From contig OZ176050.1 in NCBI GenBank assembly GCA_964247055.1, positions 7,936,001 through 8,000,000 on the forward strand: 64,000 bases of DNA, given 5' to 3'. Position 1 is the stretch's first letter; every line of letters starts with the position of its first letter. A program made the position numbers and the translations under genes. This document shows positions 46,175 to 59,600 of this stretch, in pieces. This stretch comes from Paragordius varius (Eukaryota > Nematomorpha). The notes beneath the pieces are model-generated. The model saw only the letters and a list, made by a program, of their open reading frames with translations, searched no databases and was not told the origin of the DNA.

Positions 46175-49100
46175 TGAATTTTGTACCTAACATATCTAAT
46201 CACTAAATAATTTATTATTACAATATAAATTAAAGCCAAACATTAAACTTTATACTTATATAATTACCGGTATAAACGTCAAATTTAATTTTGAATTTTC
46301 CTATTGATGCGGAAATGTTTAAATTGTAAACTTACTTTTTTTACCCATATCTTTTTTCCTTTTCATTGATTCTTTCCATTTACAACACATGATAGTTGTC
46401 ACAACAACGACTAGTAGTAGTAATACTTTATTTGGCTCCGGACTTTTCAGCAGTTTTTCCTCCAATGTCGCATCTGCTCAATCAACGACAGCGACCCTTA
46501 ATAATCCAACGATTGGGGGATTTTCATTTTTGAATACCGCGCAAACGACTACAAGTAGTCAATTCTCATTACCATTGGCTAAAACTAACACTTCCATTTT
46601 ATCCGCCCCCATGGGTGGTTTTGGACAATTTCCATCTGCCACCACTTCTACTTCTTCTACGTTTAATTTTGGAAAAACTTTAACGACGGGTGGAGGTTTT
46701 TCTTTCAATCCACCTTCCAACACTGCAGTAACAACAGCAAATGGTAATTTAAATAGTATTATAAATTTAAATTAGTTGTTAGTTTCGAGGTTTTTTTGAT
46801 AATTACTTAAGCAAGCATTATGGATATTAAAATGAAAACTTACAATATTATATAATTCAAATAATATCATAGGATTCTTTGCTTAGTGATTATTTTATGG
46901 ACATTCATGAATTTAAGGTACTTATTGTTTATTATGATGTAATATAGATCATCATTAAAATTGTATAATTCATGTATTTTTAAATGCCATGGATCAAATT
47001 GTTTAGTTGTTGGTTTATAAAATCATTCATATTAATATGGTCATTACATTTCATAATTGCTTAAATATTTGTTTTTTTTACAATTATTTGAAGCAAGAAA
47101 TGCGTTGCAATTACGTGCTTCGAAAGAGTTTGATATTAAAAAAAACTACCATTATAGCGATAAACAAGCAAGAAATGGTTTGTCCACATTTCAATTAAAC
47201 AGCATTATGTTTCTATGAAATGCTTGCTAAAATAAAACAGGCCAAATTTAACTTTGATAATACTCTATTAAGTTAGAAATGTACTTAAAATAACTGTAAT
47301 CATCGCAGTTTATTAACATTTTGCGACACATAAATTTAGCACTATCGTTATTACACTTGGTTGGTAAAATTAAATAATGTTTTTGTATTTGAAAAAATCA
47401 GTTGTGCCTCCATCAATTGTTGCCATTACCACAAATTCTACACCAGGCTTATCATTTTCTTTCTTAAATCCATCTACTACCACTGCTCCATTAAGTTTGG
47501 GGATACCGGGTCAGAACCTAAACTTTGGGAATTTGAGCGCAACGCAAACAGTCCCGAATGTTGGTATGCTAATTTTTTGACTTATTTTCAATAAGCACGC
47601 CTTATGACCCCTATAATGGGGAATGTATAAAGGCCCTTTTTTAAAAATACTTTCTTTGATATTTTGATAAGTAATAATTTATTTTTTTTAATTTAATTAT
47701 CATCAAAGCTGTTGATCTACCATGATGAAAAAAATAATATATGATAAAATATTATTTTCAATACCTATTAACTAATTAATTAGTAAGAAGATACACGCAA
47801 CTTTTGGATGTTACATATAAAATTAGGTCATTGTTATAGCCTGAGAATCACCATGATCTAACTAATTTATAAGGGATTTTTATACAATTCCGATTTTTAT
47901 GGGAGACATACTGTATTTTTTTTAATTGAGTGGGACGAGGGTTCGTAATGTATTATTTTTATAGCATTACAATTAATTTTTAAAAAAATGCACATTTGGT
48001 TATTTCATATCACAATGGCTTCTTTGTGATTTTTCTTTCTTTTGTCCATTAACGGTTCGTTTGTGATTTTTTCTCCTATATAAGTAATATCAATCATGAT
48101 TTTGTTCATTTTTTAATTTAATTTTGATTGTTTTGTATTATATACATATATATATTTCTTAACTAATCTCCTGATAATGCCTATGGCAAAAATTTAAGAA
48201 TCAATAGTTTATATTTTATTTTCATGTTATTTTACGACGATTCCCACATCATGTACTGTATTTTTATTAATTTTTTGATATATAATATATATGTATATAT
48301 TTTTTAAATGCATTAGGTCAACCGTCGTTTTCATTTCCGAGTATGGCACCATCCACAAATGTTCAATCAAAAGGAGTTGGCACTACAACATCATCACTCA
48401 CTTTTTCTTTACCATCGGGTAAATTTTACGGGTTGATAGTTTTAAAAAATACTATAGTTGTTTTAAAAAGTTCAATATACTATTCTTTCGGCACATGTGA
48501 AAATATATATCAATAATTTTTACATGAATAAATATTGTTATTATTAGGCTCATCGGGTTTTAGTTTTGCTCCAAATGTTACGACTACGAATTTAAGCACT
48601 ACCACAGGATTAACTTTTAATTTAGGAGCTAGTTTATCCAATAAACAACCAGTGATCACCACTCAAGGTTTAATTTTACAGAATGTGTTTTATGTTAAAA
48701 ATTTTATTTTAAATAGTTGATTTTAAGTTAGAAATCATGTGTCAACCGATTTATATAAATTCATTTTTTACGTTAAATATTGACTCATCGTTAAGATTTA
48801 AGAATATAGTAATCAGACTTGATTTATTTTTTATACATGCAAAAATATATTTTACAAGAATTTTTTACAAGTGCATTTAAAAGTGAAACCTCACCTCAAT
48901 CTATGCACCATATATTCGAATATGATATAGATTCACTCTTTTGAAGTTAAATACTGCCAAAAGTTTTATATAAATTTTAATAACCTATATGTTTTAATCT
49001 CTTCTTGATTATCCGGAATTTGTAATTTTAGCTATACCATCAACCACAGTATCATTTCTTCCAACATTCAATTTGGGTGCGGGCCTATCATCAACCCAAT

Positions 49101-52100
49101 CTTCACAATTGACGACTGTTACAAGCAGTGCTACATCGAGTACACTGCCACCTTCAAGTTTTAATGTTATACCTCCTTTGGGGGTATCGCAGATCAGTAC
49201 ATTGATTCAAGTTTCAAAACCACAAACTATAATTTCAACTGCTATCCCTAGTATGATAAAGACGGATGTACCACCAACCCTCAGTAAATTTTTAATATAT
49301 TTTGTATAATATTTACGAAATTAATTTCGAAGGAATGATGTTAGAGTAGGTAAGGCATTGGATTCTACTATGCATATGAGTATCTCATTGACCGAAGCTT
49401 TCATGTCACTTTTATACGCCCTTAAGCCTGTTGGAATTTTTCTTTTTTTCTATCTCTAGATTTTCTAATTGTATTATGGAGTTCTAGATCTTCTCAGATA
49501 GTGGATTGTGTTTACGAGGATGTTTTATTATTAGGTAAGCTGATTAGTTTTATCCAGTTAGATTCTTGGAATCTATATATGTAACCAGCTCAAAGTAACT
49601 CGACTTGCGGTATTGAGTAATCCAAACATAAGGTTTGTGAAGGGCTTTGGATTGAAACTCTAAATATTTGGATTATGTGCGAAAAAAATTACATCTAGAC
49701 TTATTTGAAGTTGGCCATTTTTCAGTCCCATATAGAATAACAGGAGCGGCATAAAAATCAAAGCACTTCACCCGAGTAAAGATATTAAATTTACTTCATA
49801 ACCTGTAAAAATCTTTATCTTGCATATTTTTTCTTAGGTAAAACTATGTCATTTTAATGTAATAAATTTATATAACACATATTATGTAGAGTTTGCACCA
49901 ATCATTAGTAGTGGTGTTCTTCCCACCGTCTCACAGTCTGTACCCGTTTCAAGGTAGTATAAATTTGATTGTTTTTATGTATATTTTTCAATATAAAACA
50001 TATAATTCGTATCTCAGTGTAACATTAAACACCACTTCAAACCCACCCAAAGTTGAAAGCAAAAGTACCAAACCCGATGAGACTGTCACTGTGAAAACGG
50101 AATTAACTTATCGTGATTTGCAAGAATGCATGAACAATTGGAAAAGTGAATTGGATTCGATGGGGAAAACATTTGCTGATCAAGCCACTAGTTTGAAAAC
50201 CTGGGAAGCAATGTTACGATCGAATGGTGAAAAGGTTATTTAATTATTTTTTTATAAAATTAATTTGACAAAAAATATAGTATAAAAAGCGGCAAAAATG
50301 GGGATCAAAAAATAAAAGTTAATAAATTATATATTTTTCGATGGCTAATAGCTTTAGGATAATGAATGTATATTATAATGATTGATGCGGTTAAAATACT
50401 AGAAAAAAAGTTATTTCAATTTTTTTATTAGCTGAAACAAAAAATCGCATTTTTTCGCATATTAGGTCAAATAAAATTAAATGCTATAGATGAAAACGTG
50501 TCAACTAAATTTTATTTGTTTTAATATAGCATAAGAATAATTTTAAATGTAAAACATTATTAACAAGATTTTACATTTTTTGGACGGTCTCATAATGATT
50601 TTTTAGAATATTAGCTAAAAAATCCCACTCTGTCGTCATATTTGAATATTTAAATCTCATCGTTATGCGGTTTATTAAAACAATTATACATTAACTCTAT
50701 ATATAGAAATTACCCAATATATTGCCCTCTAGAAAATTAGCCTTATATAATAAAATATTTCGATATTTTGCACCAAAGCGGAAGCTGCGTATAATTTTTA
50801 CTAAACATCCATTATATATAGTACTTACTTTTTCCACACAATACGATGCAGAAAAAAACGATCTTTCATCTCAGTTTTTTGATTTAGGAAATTTTTTTGC
50901 CCGAATATCTTTATTATATAATTTTGGCGCCATTTTTATTTTAATACCGGCTTTAGGGCATAAATTTCATCAAATTAAAAAACTGGTCAATAAAACTTTT
51001 ATTAAATTTTATGGAAAAGATATTTATAATATATACATTTAATGTTTTGTAAAAATACTACACAGCTTCCTTTTAGGTGCAAATTATCGCAAATTATTCT
51101 TTTTTATATAAGGCTTAATTTTTTTGAAAGCGATATATTGGGCAATTTCTATATCCAGAGTTAATATATGATTGTTTTAATAAAATTTAATATCTTTTAC
51201 CGCGCATTAATAAGTTTTTATGATTCAAATTCGACGGCAAGATTTTTTTAGCTAATATTCTTATCTTTCTGGGACTTTTCGAAAAAATGTAAAACCTTTG
51301 TTGATATTATTTTTTTAGATTTATCATTCTAATTAAAACAAATAAAATTTAGTTGACACGTTTTCATCTATTGTAGTTAATTTTATTTGACCTAATATAA
51401 AAACGCGAATTTTTGATTTTGGCTGTTATTAAAATAACTTTTTTTCAAGTACCGCATGCATCATTTCAATGTTCATTATCCTGAAGTTTTTATCTATCGA
51501 ATGATATAGAATTAATTAACATTTATTTTTTGCTGCACACCGTGTAGTAAACAACTATTAATTTATATACGATTTGGGAGGGGGGGAGTACACAACTATA
51601 CTATATCGGAAAAACCGTCTAGAAAAGCATTAAAAGATTTATAATATTATTTAATGATTATAATTTTTTACATTCTAGATAAGTCAAATGGGTTTGGAGT
51701 TGAAGGCTTCTGATATTGATTTGACCAAAATTGAACAGCAAATCAGTTTTTTGGAATCTCAGGAGTCAGAAATTGAAAAGACTTTAATTCCTTTGGAAAA
51801 GGCATATCTAATTAATCAAAATGATGGCGATGTATTAGATGGTGGAGATGGTTTTAATACAGCATATGGGGATTCGGCTTCGAATTTTAATGAACGAAAA
51901 CAAATGTAAATTCGTTTTTCATTATCTTTTTTTTAACTTAATAATTACCTTTACTTTCCTTACATGAAATTTGTATAAAAATATATTTTTATATTTAATG
52001 TATAAAAAAATCCTTATTAAACGTGCATGGGGCTGATAAAATATAATATCCGCTTTGACTGCTTATAAATGTGGCTATTTACTATCATGAATAGTCAATT

Positions 52101-53151
52101 TTACTGATTTTTTATACCTAGTTAGATCCAACCTTATTAACATGTATATAAAAAGAGTAATTTACACATTAATATTTGTTAATGAATTAATTAATTTTTG
52201 TATATATCATCGAAATTTCTTGTTTATTTATGATAAAATTATTTTAACCAATGCGTGATGGTATAGTAGGTAGGGCGTCGGACTACACTGGGTGCAGTTC
52301 GAACCTCGAAGCTACACAATTTTTTCATCATCACTGTCAGCTCTGGGCAGGCGAGTGTTAAGACCTTCGCATTTCCCGATGCAATTTAAGTCCTTATCCT
52401 TTAATATTAAAAAGGAAAAAAGAGACTCTAAACTGTATATTTTTTTAATAAATTTATCATTAACCCACAAAAAATTTCAATATTTCTATTTCTAGTTATA
52501 ATATGGCCATTAAATTGGATACCCAGCTTTGCAATATGGAGGATGAGTTACGTGATGTCGTTGAACAAATAAATTCTTTGGACGCTTCGAAAAAAACTAA
52601 TAATTTGCTCAATGTGGGTGGTGATCAATTGGATGGCACAGTAGTGAACTCATCTCTTGCAGTATAGTTTTAGCTTATGACATTTTTATTTATTTTTATG
52701 CTTTAAATGTTTGAAATTATTGTAAAGTTTTTGATTTTTCAATTGGTTATTACGTTAAACTTTTTCTGATTTTCCACTTAAATGTTTTATTAACTTTATC
52801 ATTTTGGATAAGTATTTTGACATTTAGCAAAAAGGCCACATATTTTGTTAGTATCAAATACCACATAATAATTAAATGATATACAGCTCTTCAAACATTT
52901 TTTAAAATTATCTTTTTCCATAATTTTTTCAGTATAATTTCACGATTACGCAATGTAAATTGGATATGATGCCGTTTTTTATACTAATTTGCTTTACAAT
53001 TCCGTAAAATTTTTATTATATTTACTAGATTAATCAAATGACCCAAATTTTGGACGCTCATATGGAATTGTTAAAGTGGATTGATAAAAATACCACAAAT
53101 TTGAAAGCTCGTTTGGATGAAATTGCTCTTGATACTAATCCCATTTATTAA
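45445..53151 (+). CDS. NUP62: Nuclear pore FG-nucleoporin Nup62 (Nsp1 C-domain)
   Basis: Complete gene, 15 exons: 45445-45478, 45542-45595, 45622-45666, 45689-45760, 45787-45837, 46396-46743, 47402-47563, 48317-48418, 48548-48667, 49032-49283, 49890-49953, 50018-50234, 51679-51905, 52496-52661, 53029-53151; 678 residues. Residues 1 to about 430 are Ser/Thr/Gln/Ala-rich with FG, GFSFG and NFG repeats that form the pore's permeability barrier. From about residue 455 comes the coiled-coil Nsp1_C domain: LTYRDLQECMNNWKSELDSM, FADQATSLKTWEAMLRSNGE, IEKTLIPLEKAYL, YNMAIKLDTQLCNMEDELRD and QILDAHMELLKWIDKNT, each matching Nup62 rather than Nup54 or Nup58. This domain builds the Nup62-Nup54-Nup58 channel complex. 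Introns 2-4 are 26, 22 and 26 nt. The first ten introns are all phase 1, so FG exons are interchangeable cassettes. Large introns contain repeats. Confidence 0.93.
46143..46174. repeat. (AT)n microsatellite
   Basis: A run of about 16 AT dinucleotides in the Nup62 intron 45838-46395. Similar shorter runs occur near 11407, 31815, 40885 and 43039. Confidence 0.85.
49336..49440 (+). repeat. Decayed SINE head
   Basis: GATGTTAGAGTAGGTAAGGC followed by ATTGGATTCTACTATGC parallels the SINE head at 52252 (GATGGTATAGTAGGTAGGGC, then GTCGGACTACACTGG). The B box is lost and the tail is not clear. It lies in the Nup62 intron 49284-49889. Confidence 0.4.
49590..49830 (-). pseudogene. C-terminal remnant of a LINE reverse transcriptase
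   Basis: On the minus strand the translation CFDFYAAPVILYGTEKW resembles the thumb/connection motif of LINE polymerases (usually y-x-x-v-x-P-x-L-L-Y-G-x-E-x-W). A short, broken stretch follows. It is too small to assign to a clade. It lies in a Nup62 intron, antisense to the gene. Confidence 0.45.
50338..51500. mobile_element. Long-terminal-inverted-repeat element in a Nup62 intron
   Basis: The two arms, about 50338-50740 and 51110-51500, are inverted copies roughly 400 bp long with about 370 bp between. Matching blocks: GGATAATGAA near 50357 against TTCATTATCC near 51473; AGGTCAAATAAAATTAA near 50465 against its inverse near 51380; GAAAACGTGTCAACTAAATT near 50490 against the inverse near 51350; ATTAACTCTATATATAGAAA near 50690 against the inverse near 51150. 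The 106-codon ORF in the loop (50722-51042) shows no family resemblance. It is a foldback-type or non-autonomous DNA element and fills most of the intron 50235-51678. Confidence 0.7.
52252..52400 (+). repeat. tRNA-derived SINE copy (best preserved)
   Basis: A tRNA-like head has the A box in GATGGTATAGTAGGTAGGGC and the B box GCAGTTCGAACCTCG. A tail follows: TTTTTTCATCATCACTGTCA, then GCTCTGGGCAGGCGAGTGT. The tail is shared with the copy at 8852-8990. The head does not form a complete cloverleaf with matched acceptor stem. It lies in the Nup62 intron 51906-52495. Confidence 0.65.
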
Positions 53152-53414
53152 TTAGTATACATCAAAATCTTGTTCGTTTAAATAAATTACGTTTTTTCAT
53201 TTTTTTTCTTGTGGCTTGAAAATATATAATGGAGTCCCAAAAATGGTAACATAAAAAAGAAAAATATATTTAACAAAAAAATTTTAAATTTGCTATATTT
53301 CTCTTCTTGCTTCTTCGGTGATCTATATGCAATTTTAGATAAAAATTTAATTGGATTTTTAGGGATAGAATATAATTCTTTTCTTTTTAAATTTTATAAA
53401 ATGGTGTATATAAA

Positions 53415-53658
53415 TATATATATATACTATTTACAGTTCAAATTCACCCTAAAATAAATTATGTGTTTTCCTATATTTTTTATATTTTTAAGAAAATGAA
53501 ATTTGTTTAAAATTAATATATTACTGAAAAAATAATAAACTATGCCATAAAAATATATTTCATATTAATGATGAGTTATATCAGCCCGAAAAAAGATAAT
53601 TTATTTTAGGGTGAATTTGAAATGTTCAAGGGTGAATTTGGATTAATGGTATATATCT
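53415..53658. mobile_element. Short foldback element between Nup62 and HAP2
   Basis: CAAATTCACCCTAAAATAAA at about 53437 is inverted at about 53602-53625 (TTATTTTAGGGTGAATTTG). The right end, TGGTATATATCTTTAA, matches the terminus plus TTAA target site of the large foldback element at 57867-59340. The left end is blurred by a TA-rich run. This element lies in the 527-bp convergent spacer between the Nup62 and HAP2 stop codons. Confidence 0.6.
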
Positions 53659-53678
53659 TTAATTTAGAATAATGTAAT

Positions 53679-56600
53679 TTACTTGGTTTTCTCGGGAATC
53701 AACGGTTGTAGGACGAGATCATTATCTATTTGTGGTTCCGTAATTTTTTCTAAAATGGATGATAAGCCCCAAATTCCGATTGGCTTAAAAAATAATCCCA
53801 ATATTGCCTTAATAATTCCTGAATTTATATATAAACAACATTAAAGAGGGTTATAAAGCTACAGTATTCATTATAGCGGTTTATAGGCTTATGAACTTTG
53901 ACTCATGATGTGCATTTATTTTTCACGTTTTAATCTTAAAATTTACAAAGATCATCCAAATCAAATTTTATTAAAAAATAAGTTTAATTTTTTTTCAATC
54001 AGTTAATAAAAGTTTTAGGGATTATTACATACTACTTTATATTTTAACTTGACTACAGAACAACTAAATTTTTGGTTTTCAGAATTTGCTTAATAATTAC
54101 GCTATCAAATTAGAGCAGCGTATGGTAACAAAAAAACAAATTTTTTTCCTATGTTTCAACATTAATCTGCCAATTTAATTATCGACAATTTGTTATGCCA
54201 TACGCTACTGTATATGAAAAATTTAAACATAAATAAATATACCTTTTAACAGTGTCAAACCTATTATCGTTATTAATGCTGCAAGGCCAAACCGGAAAAT
54301 TCCGTCAAACCCGAATGACTTATCAATCACATTTTTTAATTTTGGGTTATTGATGCCCGCAGGGAAAAAAGATTTGTAAGCATTACCAAACGTTTGTGAA
54401 ATGGCTTCTATATAACCACTCTTTGTAATATCCAACAATTCTTTCGTATAGCATGTAAAGAGTTTAGAACTGTTTCCGCACTAATGATATACAGCAAATT
54501 TATGAGTTTACAAATAATAATTAATACTGAGTTTTTTTCAATGGTAAAATTTATTCATTTCGATGTTTATCGTATATGTATAATGTATCTTTTTTAAAAT
54601 ATGTTTAATTAATTAAATATATACCATGCATTTGCATAAGTGTTCGCAGACACATATTTCTCCAATTTTAATCCAGAATGATTTTTGGGATACAACAACG
54701 TTTCCATCCCTAAGGTGGGCTATAATTTTATTTTACTCAATTCATTACCTTTGCAAACGATGTGTTCATTCTTTTTTGCTGTCATATTACAAGATTCATC
54801 AAATTCTATCTCTAAACTTATTCGACGACTTTGTCCTGGGGCAAAAATTTTGTATACGCTTGCATTCCAAGTCAAATTATGAGAACATGAGTTTAAAGTC
54901 AACGTAAGCCCTAATTCCACTATACCTCTGTTTGTTACCGTAAAATGAACGTGAACATTGGTTTCATGGGGTTTTTCAACAATTACGCTTGTAATCAAGG
55001 CTGAATTTCTAAACATTAAATTAATAATTATTTATGATTGGGGTTAACTATTATAAACTAAAGTTTATATAGCTATTACAGATGCAATAACCAAACGCGA
55101 GAAACAGCTGATTATCAAGTTTTAACTAACTCTAAAAGAATATCTTTCTGGATTCATAAATTTTTGTAATAATTTTTAATTTTCCCAAAACCTATAGGGA
55201 TCTAATTATATTAGTTTTATATTCCCTGTTTGTATAAATCAAATCTTATTTTATAATAAACATTAGAAATAATACATAGATTAATGATAAATGGATAATA
55301 GTATTTTTATTGGTCCATTAAAAATTATTTTAATTATGACTATCTCGTTTACCTTATATGGCTAGTGGTGAAAATATCACTAAATATCTGAATCTTCGCG
55401 TGTGTCATAACCGATTTTTGATAGATATACACTAAATAATTGTTCCAAGTTTGATTGGATTTATAAGTCAAATTTTTTCCGTGTGATCCATTATAAAGAC
55501 CATTGAATAAGGGTAGTGATTGATAATTCCCTTTTACCAACATATTAGGATGTAAATATCCTCTTTCGGATATAAAGTTTTTTGAACTATTTTGATTTAG
55601 CTTTTGTTTTGCCTATTTATAACACAATAACTTTAGTTATGAGATGAGAAAGAGGAGTAAAAATTTAAGTATAAATAATAAATTATCTCTGCTTGAGACA
55701 TTTTTTCCTAATTTAGACGTTTAATAAAATGTTATTATGCAATTTATGCTCATTAATATTAGTTTGCCATGGTAGCCTTATCCACATATTTGGATTAATT
55801 ATTTATATTAGAAATTATATTTAAACAAATATTCCGACATATAGTATTCAACATAAAATTTAATTTACCTTTTCCATTGTCCAAATATCCAAAGGTTGAT
55901 TTTGAAAACAGCTGGACAAAATAATTAACTTCATATAGGTTAAAATACATATTTATTATTAACAAATAAATATATTACAGTCAAAGTTTTTTGCTTTATA
56001 AATTATATAGGGTCTTTCCATTAAAAAATTATTTTTGACCAATTCTTTAATCAAAAGTGTATTAAGCCAGCGAAGTTTATATTATAGAATTGACTTCGTT
56101 AATTAAAAATTCCATCAATTATTAGAAATTGCATTTATTTTACTCAATAATCCATTATTGGTATATTTTATAAATAAAACCCATTAGAACAACGGTTATA
56201 TATCATTAACCGGGAAATCTGAAAAAAACCGTTATGCCCACAGATCAATATTTCTCTCTGATTCTGACTCCGGATTCACTTATTTTATATAGAAATTGTT
56301 CCTAACAAAATGAGTCCGTTCTATGGTTCTTTGGTCAAATAGTTGTGATTTTCATTTTTTTGGAAATTTACAGTCAGTCTTATTATGTTGTTACTACAAT
56401 GTGATAAAAAAGGTTAATTAATTATACTTTTTGTATCAGACAATCTAAAAAATTATAGATTTCAAACAATGTTAATTTTTAAAAAAATAAAAAGCTATTA
56501 TGTGGACCCCGATTTTGGTTCTAAAAACGGTTAAGGAGTCATTTTTGGCTTCAAAACGGATCCAAACGATTCCTCAGTTCCAATGCCTTCCTTGAACATT

Positions 56601-59600
56601 TATCTCTGATTTTAATAATCGATTTGGTGGGTAATAGGACTGAGTTTGGATATGAATTCAGTCAAACCGAGATTCTCACGATTAATATGAAAAAATGTCG
56701 ATTTTATATTTATGTATACAAATGCGATTGCTTTAATTCAAATAAGCATCCCCACCGCCTATTATTTTTCCCGTTAAAAAAAGTTTTTCCATTACTTATT
56801 TTGCCCAAAAAAATTTGCTCATCCTGGTTTAATTTACATACCTTTGAGGTTGTAATTCGCATTTTTGGAGCTGATTTTGAAATGCGTGAAACGATACACC
56901 AATTTTGTTACATGACATTCCTGTTCCGTCAAAATCGGATATTGGAATAACAAGTGATCCCTTAATCCCATCCTAATATTTAGTCACTGTAAAATCATGT
57001 AATTCTATTCAGATTGATCAAATTTATGATAAATATGGTAAATTGTTGTATGTCTTCCTGCATAAAACTTATATTTCTTAGATTACTTATAACATAGATG
57101 CCGCCTAAACTTAAAAATGATATGTTAATTGAGGTGTTTGTAATATATACTCGTATTTGTGGGATAGGCATACTCGAATGGCTTAAAGGTAAAGGAATAA
57201 GTACCCTCTCCAAACCGGGTTTTAACGGGAGAACATTATCGTTGGACATTAACACTTGACTGATTTTGAAAGATTTTACCTTCATGTAAAAGATTATGAT
57301 TAGCGAGATACAGTAAAAATTGATTGAAACGGAAAAAACGTAAAAATATTAAGGAAAATATATTTTTTTAAAAGCCGCTCTATTTTTCAAACTTAATTTT
57401 TTACAATATAACATATTGTTTTACAAGGCAAAGTAGAAAATCGAAATATAAATTGGCAACATAATCAATTATATATTTTGAAAGTGAATAAATAATTTAT
57501 ATAGGAACAAATAAAAAGTATAGTTGTCTTTTGAAAAAATATTTGTCTATATATTTTTAAATTTTGTCCGCATAATTTAAGTTTTTACTGTATTTAACTC
57601 AAAATTCAATTTTAGTTCTTACCTTTGTCCCACTATCAGTTTTAACAATGGAAGAATTTGTACTGAATATCAAAGTTTTATTAGCTGTAACGTCAAACCA
57701 AGACGATGGCGTAGTACCATTTTGCATCTTCTTAATGAATACTTTGGCAAAAATATTTTGTTCCAAGAATGGCTCTTGAATATCATACGTGGCATACCTA
57801 GGAGATTAAATATATTATCAGAAAATTTCTTATATGCTCAAAAGGTTACAAAAATATAACACTTAAAGATATACCATTTCCCAGTCTAAATAAACGTTTT
57901 CCCAGTCAATCGAAACATTTTTCCAGTCAATCGAAACGTTTTCCCAGTCAATCGAAACGTTTTCCCAGTCAATCGAAACGTTTTCTCAGTCAATAAAAAC
58001 ATTTTCCCAATCAATCGAAACATTTTCCCAGTCAATAAAAACATTTTCCCAGTCAATCGAAACATTTTTCCAGTCAATAAAAACATTTTCCCAATCAATA
58101 AAAACGGTTTTATTTTTGATGATAAATATCAAACAAGACATAAAATTAACTTTTAACCATTATCAGCGTAATGTTAGGATATTATTTTTCATGAAAAAAC
58201 AATTATTGAATGACAATTTTCACGTATATTCTAATGGACAATCATTAATGACCTATTCTTTAAAAGTTATATTTTTTGTAATTTGAGATGTTTATAAGAT
58301 AATATTTTTTATTTTATTGATGGTTCGCATTATATGCGGCACTTACAAAATCTATAGTTACGGATGAAATATTAAAAATAAAAATCTCAAAGGTCATTTA
58401 ACACTTCATATTGGATCTTAAACATAAATTTTACCCTAATTTTATAATATTTATCATTTGATTCATCGGGTGCCCAACGCGGAGTGCCGAGTATCTTTGT
58501 GCGGCCCACTAAAAATTTAGAAATCCATATGCAAAAATATGCCCACAAAATCTTAGTAATATTCATATTCCTTACGCAATTACTCTGAATGAGTCTATTA
58601 AATTGGTAACAAATTAAAAAAAATTGTTAAATTTTTGTATTTTACAGTCTTATGTCTAATCGAAAAATTATTTATGAAATATATCAAATGCGGAAGACCG
58701 TGCTTTTTGAGTAATGCGGCCCGCGAAGCCATTTGGTTGGACACCCCTGTTTTAGTCAAATCTTATTAAATATTTTTAAAATTATATATTTTTTCCGACA
58801 GTAATTTTATGGAAAAACCTGACATATTTAAAAACTGTTTTGAAGGTTCGGCAAATATTAATGCGAACCATCAATAAAATAAAAAATATCTTATAAATCT
58901 CAAATTACAAAAAATATAACTTTTAAAGAATAAGTCATTAATGAGTGTCCATTGGAATATACTTGGAATTGTCATTCAATAATTGTTTTTTCATGAAAAA
59001 TAATATCCTAATATTACGCTGATAATGGTTAAAAGTTAATTTTATGTCTTGTTTTGATATTTATCATCAAAAATAAAACCGTTTTTATTGACTGGGAAAA
59101 CGTTTTTATTGATTGGGAAAATGTTTTTATTGACAGGGAAAACGTTTTTATTGATTGGGAAAATGTTTTTATTGACAGGGAAAATGTTTCGATTGACTGG
59201 GAAAACGTTTCGATTGACTGGTAAAACGTTTCGATTGATTGGGAAAATGTTTCGATTGACTGGGAAAATGTTTCGATTGACTGGAAAAATGTTTCGATTG
59301 ACTGGGAAAACGTTTATTTAGACTGGGAAATGGTATATCTTTAACATGGGTTAAACCCTTAGAAAATTATAGTAATAACCTGCACAATTTTAAGTCCTTC
59401 ATTATGTTTTAGCTAATTTGTAAAAAAGAAAATTTGGTTTTTTTATGGAATCCATTTAAAAATATTAATAGTTATATGCTAAATAATTATCCGACTAATC
59501 AGATTTCGTTTAATGTTTTTAAGTTAAACTGTTGCGTTCTAACGATAAAATACGTAATGATTTTTTTCCAAAAGTCATAATATTTACCATAAATCGTTGT

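Noticed and set aside
50722-51042. 106-codon ORF inside the Nup62 intron as a gene
   Set aside because: It lies in the loop of an inverted-repeat element, has low-complexity composition and no family resemblance.
57895-58105. CRISPR-like array of regular repeats
   Set aside because: Units are contiguous without spacers, the array is mirrored 1 kb away, and the context is a eukaryotic intron.
57886-59321. ORFs encoding Leu-Thr-Gly-Lys-Met/Thr-Phe-Arg repeats (57886-58098 minus, 59088-59321 plus) as a repeat protein
   Set aside because: Both are translations of the 21-bp minisatellite arms of a foldback element; the unit length is a multiple of three, which keeps the frame open. There is no sign of a gene around them.
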